Source: Prevotella aff. ruminicola Tc2-24
GTDB taxonomy: Bacteria > Bacteroidota > Bacteroidia > Bacteroidales > Bacteroidaceae
Assembly (NCBI RefSeq): GCF_900110895.1
Contig: NZ_FOIQ01000002.1
Span: 249,810 to 313,809 of the forward strand
DNA length: 64,000 nt
Direction of reading: 5' to 3'
Positions within the stretch are counted from its first letter, which is position 1; each line of letters begins with the position of its first letter. Both the position numbers and the translations under genes were made by a program. Under the pieces are notes generated by a model. The model had not been told where the DNA came from. It ran no database searches and worked only from the letters and a program-made list of their open reading frames with translations. This document shows, one piece after another, positions 53,286 through 62,254 of this stretch.

Positions 53286-55320
53286 AAGCTTTATTGTTTT
53301 TTAGTGATACAAATATTCCGATATAGAAGAAACGGTCGCGAGAGGCTGTAGATGGACTGCCCATCGAGTCGTAGCCAAACACATTGGTGCGACCAAGGAT
53401 GTTATTCAGCGAGGTGTAGACGATGACCTTCGGACTGACCAGGAACGTCACATTAGCATCTACGCTGTTGTAGTAAGGGGTCTTACCCGTGGGGAACTCT
53501 CTGCTGCTGGCATACGACTCCGCCAGTCCGAGGATGACCTTTCCGAGTGAGTACTTAGCCGACATGCGCAGATTGTGGCGTGAGGCATAATCGGGGGTGC
53601 AGGGTCTGGTATAGTCCAGGTAGAAACGCTCAGAGTCGTTGAAAGAGTAGGAAAGTGTTGTCGTGAGATTCTTGATGAGTGAGCGGTTCTCAAGATACAC
53701 ATCCAGACCCTTGCTTGTGCCATAGCCGTCCGACACGTAGGTGTTACCGTTGTGCAGGGGCAGACCTTTGTATTTCTTGTAGTAAGGCTCTACCTTTAGC
53801 AGCGTATTTGCCGTCTGATACTGCATGCTGATGATGCAGTGGTTGGCAGTACTCTGGTTGAGCTGTTTGTTGCTGATGGCGATATAGTCGTCCTGGGCCG
53901 TCTGACTGTATTGTCCGAACATGGCCGACAGTTGGAAGTGCTTGTTGGGCACATAGCTCAGAGTGGCGCGCGGCATCAGCTGAATCTTGTCGAGATAGCT
54001 CACATGCTCTGCCCTTGCCGAGAGATTCAGGAACAGGCGGGGAACGACACGTACCTGTGCATCGACATGAGCTGCCAGCAGGTTGTAGTCCAGGTTGTAC
54101 TCACTGGTATCGTAGCGCTTGGAACTGTTCCGGATATAATCCTCGACGCCTGCCGACATCTTCAGGATAGGCGAGAACACCTTTCTGAGCTCTGCTTTCA
54201 GATGGACTTCGTTGCGACGGTTGTGGTAGTGGTCGCCGGCTGCCCGTGCATCGTCGATGTCGCTGAACACCGTTGAGTTGGCTATGCCGGTAAACAGGCT
54301 GAAGCCCTGTCCGATCTGGGTCTTATAGGTGGCATTGGCATAGAAGTTATGCTCCTTGAGTGAGAGCGACCTCTCTTCGATGTGCTGTCCGACTGAGGTC
54401 AGGTCGTAGCCCACATACGATTTCAGGATGCTGCTCTGTGAGAACTCTTTCTTATACTGTGCCTCGCCCGACAGTTTACGGTAGGGACGTGTGAAGTCCA
54501 TCCGCTGTGAGAACAGACGGTCGTAAAGTCCCATGCTGGTGTAGTCAACGTTGAATCCCAGACTGCTGTTCTGGAACGATTTCGTACCACCGATGTTCCA
54601 GTCTACCAACGAGGCGCTGACACCCATCTTGTCACTGGTGGCCATGTCGGTGGTCTCCATCGGCAGGACTGACGAGAGGGCCTGACCGTATTCACCGTCG
54701 TATCCGCCCAGTGAGAAGTTGATGCCCTTGAAGAGGAAGGGAGAGAAGCGCCCGCGCACCGCACTGTTCTGTACGTTCGTAGAGTAAGGTACGAGCACGT
54801 GCATGCCGTTGACGAATGTCTGGCATTCTTCACTCTCACCGCCTCTGACGTAGAGTTTGCCGTCTTCGCCGACCTTCTGCGTACCAGGGAGGGTCTGCAG
54901 GGCAGCCACCACGTCACCACATGAGTTGCCTGACATCACCACGTCGAGGGCATCCATCGTCTTGATGTTGTCGCCCTTGCCGAAGTGGAAGGTGCTGGCG
55001 GTGACCACGACCTCGCTGATCGAGGTGGCCTGCTCCTTCATGGTGATAGTCAGGTGTTGCATCTGATGAACATCTTTAGTATAGACATAATCTTCAAAAC
55101 CGATATACGAGACTCTCAGCGTTGTCTCTCCAGTCTGAGAGGTCTTGAAAGAGAACCGTCCGAGCGAATCGGTCAGACAACCGTCGATCGTACCATAAAT
55201 ATATACGTTAGCACCAGCGAGAGGCTCGCGGCCGTCTGTCACCTGTCCGGTGACGGTTTGCTGTGCTGTCATATCCAGAGCAGCGAGCAGCATGATGAGT
55301 AATGCGATTAACTGTTTCAT
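53266..55320 (-). CDS. TonB-dependent receptor with CarboxypepD_reg-like N-terminus
   Basis: The signal (LIALLIMLLAALDMTAQ) is followed by VTGQVTDGREPLAGANVYIY, the CarboxypepD_reg-like domain, then SISEVVVTASTFHFGKGDNI and a plug with LPGTQKVGEDGKLYVRGGES. The 684-residue chain is shorter than SusC and has no SusD partner. It probably imports a small molecule or metal complex. LytTR regulator upstream, small protein and amidohydrolase downstream, are all on the minus strand. The ligand might be a product or substrate of the amidohydrolase; this is speculative. Confidence 0.9.
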   Translation of the reverse strand: MKQLIALLIMLLAALDMTAQQTVTGQVTDGREPLAGANVYIYGTIDGCLTDSLGRFSFKTSQTGETTLRVSYIGFEDYVYTKDVHQMQHLTITMKEQATSISEVVVTASTFHFGKGDNIKTMDALDVVMSGNSCGDVVAALQTLPGTQKVGEDGKLYVRGGESEECQTFVNGMHVLVPYSTNVQNSAVRGRFSPFLFKGINFSLGGYDGEYGQALSSVLPMETTDMATSDKMGVSASLVDWNIGGTKSFQNSSLGFNVDYTSMGLYDRLFSQRMDFTRPYRKLSGEAQYKKEFSQSSILKSYVGYDLTSVGQHIEERSLSLKEHNFYANATYKTQIGQGFSLFTGIANSTVFSDIDDARAAGDHYHNRRNEVHLKAELRKVFSPILKMSAGVEDYIRNSSKRYDTSEYNLDYNLLAAHVDAQVRVVPRLFLNLSARAEHVSYLDKIQLMPRATLSYVPNKHFQLSAMFGQYSQTAQDDYIAISNKQLNQSTANHCIISMQYQTANTLLKVEPYYKKYKGLPLHNGNTYVSDGYGTSKGLDVYLENRSLIKNLTTTLSYSFNDSERFYLDYTRPCTPDYASRHNLRMSAKYSLGKVILGLAESYASSREFPTGKTPYYNSVDANVTFLVSPKVIVYTSLNNILGRTNVFGYDSMGSPSTASRDRFFYIGIFVSLKNNKAYDISNF

Positions 55321-55432
55321 GCTGCAAATATAGAGTGGATTTTTGATCCCTCCAAATTCCTGTGACAGACAGCTAAGATCTGTTCCGCATGACTAAGCGA
55401 GAAGGTGAAATGCTAGATTTTGGGACGACTGA

Positions 55433-56260
55433 CTAAGCAATAAACGACTTCAACTTAGGCACGTAAGTGCGTGATACAGGCACCTGATTACGACAGTTGC
55501 CGAGCATCAGCTGATAGCCGTTGGAATTGCCTTTGGCCGACGAGATATTGTTCATGTTGACGATAAACGAGCGGTGGCACTGGAAGATATTCCCATAGCT
55601 CAGATCCTCCAGAATAGAGCCTAATGTACAGCGTAGCTCCGTACTCGTCACCTGACCTTCTGACAGGTAGTATATCACCACGTTGTTCTTCTGTGCCTCG
55701 GCATAGAGGAAGTCGTTGATGCCGATTGTCAGATCCTTGCCGCGCACTGCCGTGTCGTGAATGGTCACCTGGATATCGGCCTGTTCCTCGGTGTTCTTGT
55801 TAAGCATCGAGGCCAGTTCGTTGCGTAGATGACGGGAGTAGCTCACACTGACAGAGATGACGGTGATGACCAATCCGACAATCAGTGTCCAGTAAAACGA
55901 CAACAGACAGAATTCCAGGTTGATTGGATAGTGGAACACAAAGAAGAAGACGAGGAGGTTGCAGAGATAGATACACAAGATCATGACCAGTGTCGAACAG
56001 ACCTCATGCCAGATACGCCATGGTGAGATACGTTTCTGCAAAGGCACGAAGACCAAGCCGAAGATATAACAGCATGCGAAGGTGACGATGCCGAACAATA
56101 GCGATACCAACAGCTTGTTCCCATGATACATACTGAACCCGAAGGGCTGTAGCAGGTAGAGGATCAGGAACACGATGGTACAATATACAGCACTGTCTCT
56201 CAGCCACAGTCTGTTCTGTGGATAGGGGTATTTGCGCGTTAGTATAGAAAAGATCTTCAT
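55433..56260 (-). CDS. Membrane-bound LytTR transcription regulator
   Basis: The start is at the ATG at 56260 (MKIFSILTRKYPYPQNR), just downstream of a consensus promoter; the frame extends further but without support. The 275-residue product has four membrane helices (for example YCTIVFLILYLLQPFG and FYWTLIVGLVITVISV), then a LytTR DNA-binding domain (INDFLYAEAQKNNVVIYYL, FQCHRSFIVNMNNI). There is no receiver domain or kinase partner, so it likely senses directly at the membrane. Its neighbour is the TonB receptor operon, the probable target. Confidence 0.85.
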   Translation of the reverse strand: MKIFSILTRKYPYPQNRLWLRDSAVYCTIVFLILYLLQPFGFSMYHGNKLLVSLLFGIVTFACCYIFGLVFVPLQKRISPWRIWHEVCSTLVMILCIYLCNLLVFFFVFHYPINLEFCLLSFYWTLIVGLVITVISVSVSYSRHLRNELASMLNKNTEEQADIQVTIHDTAVRGKDLTIGINDFLYAEAQKNNVVIYYLSEGQVTSTELRCTLGSILEDLSYGNIFQCHRSFIVNMNNISSAKGNSNGYQLMLGNCRNQVPVSRTYVPKLKSFIA

Positions 56261-56284
56261 GAATAGGTATAGTTGAATTTGACG

Positions 56285-56316
56285 CAAAGGTATATATTCT
56301 TCCTCACATAAACAAA
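56285..56316 (-). promoter_or_regulatory. Promoter of the LytTR gene
   Basis: On the minus strand TTTG (56316-56313) and TACCTTTG (56292-56285) are 20 bp apart. The start would fall about 15-20 bases before the ATG at 56260. Confidence 0.7.
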
Positions 56317-56417
56317 GATTTTCAACTTTTTCCTTTTGCTTTTCTCTCGATTTCCGTATCTTTGCGATCGAAATCGCGAAGATACTTGCACTCGGCATAA
56401 AAAATAAGTGAACTTAT

Positions 56418-56448
56418 TTTGTTCTGCTCTCGTTTTTTCGTACCTTTG
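56418..56448 (+). promoter_or_regulatory. Promoter of yicC-gmk-nadD
   Basis: TTTG at 56418-56421 and TACCTTTG at 56441-56448 are 19 bp apart, 26 bp before the yicC ATG. Confidence 0.7.
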
Positions 56449-56474
56449 CCGCCAAATAGTTAAATAAGGTACAC

Positions 56475-57350
56475 ATGATACAGTCAATGACAGGCTACGG
56501 CAAGGCTGTCGTAACCTATAAAGAGAAAAAGATCCATGTAGAGGTCAAGTCGCTCAACTCGAAGCAGCTCGACCTGAACACCCGTATCGCACCCCTCTAC
56601 CGTGAGAAGGAGATGGAGATGCGACAGATGGTGGCCGAGGCCCTCATCCGGGGAAAGGTTGATATGAACGTGTGGATAGAGAAAGAGCTGGCCGTCGACC
56701 CCACACCCATCAATGCCGCATTGGTAGAGAACTACTATCAGCAGATCAAGGGCATCTCGGAGAAGACGGGCATCCCCATGCCTGAGGACTGGTTCTATAC
56801 CCTGCTCCGTATGCCCGACGTGCTGACGAAGACTGATACGGAGGTGCTCGACGAGGAGGAGTGGAAGGCTCTGCGCGGTGCTGTGGCTGAGGCTCTGAAG
56901 AACCTCACCGATTTCCGTACCCAGGAGGGCGCCGCCCTGCAGAAGAAGTTCACTGAGAAGATTGACAATATCGCCCGTCTGCTGGCCGATATCGAGCCGT
57001 ATGAGCAGAGCCGTGTTGAGAAGATCAAGGCACGTATCGTGGAAGGTCTGCAGACGATCCCCGGAGTGGACTACGACCGTAACCGTCTCGAGCAGGAGCT
57101 GATCTATTATATCGAGAAGCTCGACATCAGTGAGGAGAAACAGCGCCTGACGAACCACCTGCAGTATTTCCGTGACACGATGAACGAGCCTGCCGGCCAG
57201 GGCAAGAAGCTCGGCTTCATCGCCCAGGAGATGGGTCGTGAGATCAACACCACCGGCTCGAAGAGCAACCAGGCCGAGATGCAGAACATCGTCGTCAAGA
57301 TGAAAGACGAGCTCGAACAGATTAAAGAACAAGTGCTCAATGCCTTGTAA
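56475..57350 (+). CDS. YicC-family endoribonuclease
   Basis: The 291-residue cytosolic product begins with MIQSMTGYGKA, the family hallmark. RGKVDMNVWIEKE and, near the end, KLGFIAQEMGREINTTGSKS complete the pattern. YicC proteins are RNA-cleaving enzymes implicated in small-RNA turnover. The gene is 11 bp upstream of gmk, with nadD after it; this order is common in Bacteroidota. Confidence 0.93.
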   Translation: MIQSMTGYGKAVVTYKEKKIHVEVKSLNSKQLDLNTRIAPLYREKEMEMRQMVAEALIRGKVDMNVWIEKELAVDPTPINAALVENYYQQIKGISEKTGIPMPEDWFYTLLRMPDVLTKTDTEVLDEEEWKALRGAVAEALKNLTDFRTQEGAALQKKFTEKIDNIARLLADIEPYEQSRVEKIKARIVEGLQTIPGVDYDRNRLEQELIYYIEKLDISEEKQRLTNHLQYFRDTMNEPAGQGKKLGFIAQEMGREINTTGSKSNQAEMQNIVVKMKDELEQIKEQVLNAL

Positions 57351-57361
57351 AGCATAGATAT

Positions 57362-57937
57362 ATGAGAGGCAAATTAATCATCTTCTCTGCCCCCAGTGGG
57401 ACGGGAAAGTCAACCATCATCTCATGGTTGATGAAGGAGCATCCGGAACTGAATATGGCGTTCTCTATCTCCTGTACCTCGCGGGCACCGAGAGGAACGG
57501 AACAGAATGGTGTGGAGTATTTCTTCCTGACACCCGAGGAGTTCCGTCAGCGGATCGACAACGATGAGTTCCTGGAGTACGAGGAGGTGTACCAGGATCG
57601 TTTCTATGGTACACTGAAGGCACAGGTAGAGCGCCAACTTGAAGCTGGCCAGAACGTGGTGTTCGACGTCGACGTGAAGGGTGGCGTAAACATCAAGGAG
57701 CATTATGGCAACGAGGCACTGAGCATCTTCATCCAGCCCCCATCGGTGGCGGAGCTCCGTCGCAGACTGGAGGGTAGGGGAACGGATGCGCCTGAGGTGA
57801 TCGACCAGCGTATCGCTCGTGCGGAATTTGAGCTGACCTTCGCAGAGAAGTTCGACCGTATCGTCGTCAACGATGTGCTGGAACAAGCCAAGGCTGATGC
57901 CCTGATGGTGATAGAGGAATTCTTGAACCTCTCCTAA
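57362..57937 (+). CDS. gmk: Guanylate kinase
   Basis: The enzyme phosphorylates GMP to GDP. The P-loop is FSAPSGTGKSTIISWL and the GMP-binding region SCTSRAPRGTEQNGVEYFFL. FDVDVKGGVNIKEHYG and the lid RRRLEGRGTD follow. The 191-residue length is normal. It is 11 bp after yicC and 56 bp before the nadD start; that gap contains repeat-like sequence. Confidence 0.97.
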   Translation: MRGKLIIFSAPSGTGKSTIISWLMKEHPELNMAFSISCTSRAPRGTEQNGVEYFFLTPEEFRQRIDNDEFLEYEEVYQDRFYGTLKAQVERQLEAGQNVVFDVDVKGGVNIKEHYGNEALSIFIQPPSVAELRRRLEGRGTDAPEVIDQRIARAEFELTFAEKFDRIVVNDVLEQAKADALMVIEEFLNLS

Positions 57938-57993
57938 CGTTCTCACAGGGGAGGGATGCCCTTCGGGTGTTACATGGCATAGAGAAACAAGAA

Positions 57994-58662
57994 ATGAATA
58001 AGAATAATCCTCCAAAGAACCTCAACAAATTCTCCTCTCCTTCGGAGGAGCGGGGGAAGGGTATCTCTTCGGAGGCGCAGAAGACGGTCACAGGGCTCTT
58101 CGGGGGTTCGTTTAACCCGATACACAATGGGCACCTCGCACTGGCGAGGCTTCTCAGGGAAAAGGCGCAGCTCGACGAGGTGTGGCTGATGGTGTCGCCG
58201 CAGAACCCTCTGAAACAACAGAGCGACTTGCTCGGCGACGAGGAACGGTTGACGATGGCCAGGGCGGCGGTGAAGAATGAGTCGGGTATTGTGGCTTGTG
58301 ACTATGAGATGCATCTGCCGCGGCCGTCATATACCTGGAACACGCTGCAGGCTCTGAGCAGCGACTATCCCGATCGGGAGTTCGTGCTGATGATCGGAGG
58401 CGACAACTGGGCCTCTTTCGACCAGTGGTATCGTCATGAGGATATCCTGAAGAGCTACCGAGTGGTGGTCTATCCGCGACGTGAGACCATGGAAGCTGCT
58501 TTGTCCGGCATCGACGGCCGACAGGTGAGCCTTGTCGAGGCGGAACTGATCGATATCTCGAGCACGGATATCCGTCGACGGATCCGTGAGGGGCGGAGCA
58601 TCCGACAACTGGTGCCGCGTGCCGTAGCAGACATCATCAAGAGAAACGGTTATTATGCTTAG
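57994..58662 (+). CDS. nadD: Nicotinate-nucleotide adenylyltransferase with unusual N-terminal extension
   Basis: NadD adenylates nicotinate mononucleotide in NAD synthesis. The core starts at TGLFGGSFNPIHNGHLALAR (HxGH motif) and ends with ISSTDIRRRIREGRSIRQL (ISSTxIR motif). Normal NadD begins almost at GLFGGSFNP. Here about 32 extra residues precede it, encoded by a GC-rich, palindrome-like repeat segment (SSPSEERGKG). No other start codon lies closer to the core in frame; an ATG at 57967 is also in frame. The extension is probably a relic of repeat insertion. The gene overlaps the next one by 8 bp. Confidence 0.92.
   Translation: MNKNNPPKNLNKFSSPSEERGKGISSEAQKTVTGLFGGSFNPIHNGHLALARLLREKAQLDEVWLMVSPQNPLKQQSDLLGDEERLTMARAAVKNESGIVACDYEMHLPRPSYTWNTLQALSSDYPDREFVLMIGGDNWASFDQWYRHEDILKSYRVVVYPRRETMEAALSGIDGRQVSLVEAELIDISSTDIRRRIREGRSIRQLVPRAVADIIKRNGYYA
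58030..58075. repeat. REP-like repeat inside the nadD reading frame
   Basis: The word TCTCCTTCGGAGGAGCGGGG and its neighbours form a short hairpin (CTCC...GGAG) of a kind that is usually intergenic in Bacteroidota. A related CCCTTCGGG lies at about 57959-57967. It falls between gmk and the NadD core and encodes the extra N-terminal residues. Confidence 0.55.
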
Positions 58663-60487
58663 ACGACTGAATATATTCAAGTGGATAGGATATCTCTTCG
58701 CCCCGATCGAACAGAACGGTGCGTTCTTTGTTTTTATGTTCGTACTCGGTTGGCTGTGTACACAGGTGGAGATTCCTCTACATGTGAACGGCGCCGAGCC
58801 TTACGAACTCTCGGCCCTGGAGCTTTTCTTTGATCTTTATATCGTCTGTGTCGTTCTGACGCTGATCCCACGGAAGGTCCGTATCTGGGTCAAGGCACTG
58901 CTCTATATCCTGTTCTATGGTGTGGCGATAGCAGACATGTACTGTTATGTGCGCTTTGAGTCAACGCTGACGCCGACGATGCTGATGCTTGTCGGCGAGA
59001 CTAACAGTCAGGAGGCTGGCGAGTTCCTGGCCGGCTATCTCAGTTGGGATGTCCTCACGTCAAAGGTGGGCTATATCCTGTTGATCCTCCTGGCGCATAT
59101 TCTGTGGACGTTGCTGCGCCGAGGCCTCTGTCGCCTGAGGAAACGACTGATACTACCAGTACTGAACCCGGGAGTGACAAACTTCCTGAGCACCGCCCTA
59201 CGCTGTGCCCTTGGCATCGGGGTCGCAGTGCTGATGTATCATGCCTATGATGAGTGCTGGACCAACAAGGAGGCCATCCACCGACTGATGACGAAGAAGA
59301 CCATCGGTGAGGTGGAGCACCAGCTGACGCTGAAGCCGAAGGCAGAGCTCTATCTGCCCATCTACCGTCTGGTGTTCAGTCTCTATGCGAACAGTCTTGC
59401 CTCTCACCAGTTGGAGACACTGGTCTCTGTGAAAGACAAGGTGGTGGTCGACAGCTGTTCCTTCCGTGTGCCGAACATCATACTGGTGATCGGCGAGAGC
59501 TATAACAAACACCACTCACAGCTCTATGGCTATAAGATGCCGACGACCCCCCGTCAGCTTGCGCTGGCGAAGGAAGGCTCGCTGATACCGTTTACCGATG
59601 TGGTGGCCCCGTGGAACCTCACGAGCTACGTGTTCAAGCAGATCATGTCGCTCTATACCGTGGGCGACCCAGGCGACTGGTGCGACTACCCACTCTTCCC
59701 AGAGGTGTTCCGTCAGGCAGGCTATCATGTCACGTTCATCACCAACCAGTTCCTGCCTGAGGCCGACGAGGCGGTCTACGACTTCAGTGGAGGCTTCTTC
59801 CTGAACCACCCCGAACTGAGCAAGGCACAGTTTGACACCCGTAACACGAAACTCTTCCGCTTCGACGAAGGCGTACTCGACGAGTACGAGCGACTGAAGA
59901 AGGAGAACACGGAGCATAATCTGGTGATCCTGCATCTGATGGGATCGCACCTGATGTATAAGTCGCGCTATCCGCAGGCCACGCGGAAGCACCTGCGGGC
60001 AGCGATGTACGACCGTCCCGACCTGAGTAACAAACAGAAGCTGATACTGGCCGACTATGATAACTCCGTGCTCTACAACGACTCTGTCGTGGCGGAGGTC
60101 ACGCGGAAGTTCGCCGACAAGGATGCGTTGGTGATCTATATGCCCGACCATGCCGAGGAGATCTTCAACGGACGCCCGTATATATATGGGCGGATGCATG
60201 CGGCAGCCATCGACTACCGACTGGCACGTGAGGAGTTTGAGATCCCGTTCTGGATCTGGGGCTCCCCGAAGTATATAGAGAACCATCCCTATGGCTGGCA
60301 GGCCATCAAGGATGCGAAGGACAGACCGCTGATGACTGACCGTCTGGCTCATCTGCTACTCTATCTCGGCGGCATCTCCTGTAAGTACTATCACGACTCT
60401 TGCAACGTGATCAGTCCTGACTATGATACCCGTAGGCCCCGTATCCTGAAAGGGGTGACCGACTATGACCAACTGAAAAAGAAGTAA
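58655..60487 (+). CDS. Phosphoethanolamine transferase-like sulfatase-fold enzyme
   Basis: The 610-residue protein has about five N-terminal membrane helices (for example FFVFMFVLGWLCTQ), then a periplasmic alkaline-phosphatase-like domain with NIILVIGESYNKHHSQLYGY, WNLTSYVFKQIMS (probable nucleophile threonine) and VIYMPDHAEEIFNG (metal site). This matches EptA/CptA-type transferases that decorate lipid A or core sugars with phosphoethanolamine. The start overlaps nadD by 8 bp and an acyltransferase follows by 2 bp. The acceptor molecule is not evident. Confidence 0.87.
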   Translation: MLRRLNIFKWIGYLFAPIEQNGAFFVFMFVLGWLCTQVEIPLHVNGAEPYELSALELFFDLYIVCVVLTLIPRKVRIWVKALLYILFYGVAIADMYCYVRFESTLTPTMLMLVGETNSQEAGEFLAGYLSWDVLTSKVGYILLILLAHILWTLLRRGLCRLRKRLILPVLNPGVTNFLSTALRCALGIGVAVLMYHAYDECWTNKEAIHRLMTKKTIGEVEHQLTLKPKAELYLPIYRLVFSLYANSLASHQLETLVSVKDKVVVDSCSFRVPNIILVIGESYNKHHSQLYGYKMPTTPRQLALAKEGSLIPFTDVVAPWNLTSYVFKQIMSLYTVGDPGDWCDYPLFPEVFRQAGYHVTFITNQFLPEADEAVYDFSGGFFLNHPELSKAQFDTRNTKLFRFDEGVLDEYERLKKENTEHNLVILHLMGSHLMYKSRYPQATRKHLRAAMYDRPDLSNKQKLILADYDNSVLYNDSVVAEVTRKFADKDALVIYMPDHAEEIFNGRPYIYGRMHAAAIDYRLAREEFEIPFWIWGSPKYIENHPYGWQAIKDAKDRPLMTDRLAHLLLYLGGISCKYYHDSCNVISPDYDTRRPRILKGVTDYDQLKKK

Positions 60488-60489
60488 CA

Positions 60490-61584
60490 ATGGTGAATGA
60501 GGATTTTCTGACACGGAAAGAGTGTACGGCGATGAAGGGGATAGCCATCCTGGGCATCATGCTGCACAACTACTGTCATTGGCTGACAGGCATCGTTCGT
60601 GAGAACGAGTATAACTGGCAGATGTGGAAGTCGGACCGCCTGTGGACGGTCCTCTGTAACACCGACGACCTGTTGCCGATGCACCTGATCTCTTTCTTCG
60701 GCCACTATGGTGTGCCCGTGTTCCTCTTCCTGAGTGGCTATGGTCTGGTGATGAAATACGAGAACAGTCGTAACCTCAAGAAGAGACAGACCCAACCTGT
60801 TGGCATCTGGCGTTTTATCAGGTATAACTACCTGAAGCTCTTCCGCATCCTGATCGTCGGCTTTGTGTTGTTCACGCTCTTCGATGCCTTTACCCCTGGC
60901 ATCCATCGCTATAAGCTGAGTGAGGCGGTTGCCATCTTGGGCATGTATGCCAACTTCTTCGAACATCCGTCAGAGGTGGTGTGGCCTGGTCCCTACTGGT
61001 ATTTCAGTGTGACCATGCAACTCTACATCTTCTACCGCCTGGTGATGTACCGCACACACTGGGTGTTTGTGGTGTTACTGATCTTCGTATGCTGGATGTG
61101 GCAGGAGTTCTTCCTCGACGATAATGTGCTGCTCGAGCGTCTGCGTTACAACTTTGTCGGCGGGATGCTGCCCTTCGGCGTGGGTGTGCTGGTGGGGCAC
61201 TGGTCGATGTCGTCGGCTCTCCATTGGAGCCTGACAGACAAGCAGCAGCTCTGGCTGAAGATCCTGACGCTGGTCGTCTCTATAGGTCTGACGCTGTTGA
61301 TGAGCTTCTATGCACAGGCCTGGCTCTGGATACCAGTCTTCATCATTACAGGAACCATCGCATTGGTGAAGCTTATCCCGAAGCAGGTCTTCCCCTATGT
61401 AGTCTGGTTGGGTACGATCTCCGCCGCCATCTTCGTGACGCACCCGTTGGTGCGTAAGATCTTCGTGCGTCCTTATATTCGTGATGATATGTATGCCGGC
61501 CTGCTCCTCTATGTCGCAGCGACCATCCTGCTGTCGTGGTATGTGAAGAAGCTGATCAACGAGATTGCCTGTCCGAGGCTTTAG
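60490..61584 (+). CDS. Acyltransferase 3-family membrane protein
   Basis: The 364-residue protein has about ten membrane segments and starts with CTAMKGIAILGIMLHNYCHW, the histidine-containing start of the acyltransferase 3 (OafA) family. HYGVPVFLFLSGYGLVMKYE is the second signature. Such enzymes O-acetylate surface polysaccharides or lipids. It is 2 bp after the phosphoethanolamine-transferase-like gene, suggesting joint envelope modification. The HAD gene start lies just after its stop. Confidence 0.85.
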   Translation: MVNEDFLTRKECTAMKGIAILGIMLHNYCHWLTGIVRENEYNWQMWKSDRLWTVLCNTDDLLPMHLISFFGHYGVPVFLFLSGYGLVMKYENSRNLKKRQTQPVGIWRFIRYNYLKLFRILIVGFVLFTLFDAFTPGIHRYKLSEAVAILGMYANFFEHPSEVVWPGPYWYFSVTMQLYIFYRLVMYRTHWVFVVLLIFVCWMWQEFFLDDNVLLERLRYNFVGGMLPFGVGVLVGHWSMSSALHWSLTDKQQLWLKILTLVVSIGLTLLMSFYAQAWLWIPVFIITGTIALVKLIPKQVFPYVVWLGTISAAIFVTHPLVRKIFVRPYIRDDMYAGLLLYVAATILLSWYVKKLINEIACPRL

Positions 61585-61588
61585 TCAG

Positions 61589-62191
61589 ATGCCCATAACC
61601 AACGTCTATGCTTTCGACTTCGACGGTACGCTGACCACTCACGACACGTTGCTGGCGTTTATCCGTTATGCAAAGGGTACCAAAGCCTTTGTGGGGGGAT
61701 TCCTCCGTCATGCCCATCTGCTGGTGCTGATGAAGCTACACCTCTATCCGAACTGGAAGGCGAAGCAGCGTATCTTCTCTTACTATTTCCGAGGGATGAC
61801 TGAGGAGACCTTTAATGCGCTCTGTCGCTCGTTCGCGGCCGACAGTCGTCATCTGCTCCGTCTGAAAGGGGTAGAGACCATGCGACAGGCAGCCGCCGAG
61901 GGTGCCGAGATCGTTGTCATCAGCGCGTCTATCGACAACTGGGTACGGCCGTTCTTCGAAGGCGACGACCGTCTGCCGCCAGTGACAGTGGTAGGTACGC
62001 AGATCGAGATACAAGACGGTCGACTCACGGGCCGCTTCCTCACCCGCAACTGCTACGGACAGGAGAAAGTGGAACGACTTCTGGCCCTATACCCTCACCG
62101 TGAGACCTATCACCTGACGGCTTATGGCGACAGCCGTGGCGACCGCGAGTTGCTTGCCTTTGCCGATCAAGGGTTTCTCAGATCTTTTTAG
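61589..62191 (+). CDS. HAD-IB family phosphatase
   Basis: The start at the ATG at 61589 gives MPITNVYAFDFDGTLTTHDT, with the nucleophile Asp in FDFDGTLT. IVVISASIDNWVRPFF is motif II and TAYGDSRGDRELLAFAD motif III, as in the subfamily IB (serB-like) phosphatases. The 200-residue length fits. It comes 4 bp after the acyltransferase stop; a TTG at 61565 overlapping that gene is less likely as start. The substrate could be a phospholipid or polar head group, given its neighbours. Confidence 0.86.
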   Translation: MPITNVYAFDFDGTLTTHDTLLAFIRYAKGTKAFVGGFLRHAHLLVLMKLHLYPNWKAKQRIFSYYFRGMTEETFNALCRSFAADSRHLLRLKGVETMRQAAAEGAEIVVISASIDNWVRPFFEGDDRLPPVTVVGTQIEIQDGRLTGRFLTRNCYGQEKVERLLALYPHRETYHLTAYGDSRGDRELLAFADQGFLRSF

Positions 62192-62214
62192 TTGATGAAA
62201 AGCTTCATAAAAGC

Positions 62215-62248
62215 AGTTGGCTGTTAACCAAACAGCTAACAGCCAACT
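62215..62248. terminator. Hairpin between convergent HAD and GH36 genes
   Basis: AGTTGGCTGTTA (62215-62226) is perfectly inverted at 62237-62248 with a 10-base loop. It lies between the ends of two convergent genes and probably acts in both directions, though the T-runs are short. Confidence 0.7.
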
Positions 62249-62254
62249 GTCAGA

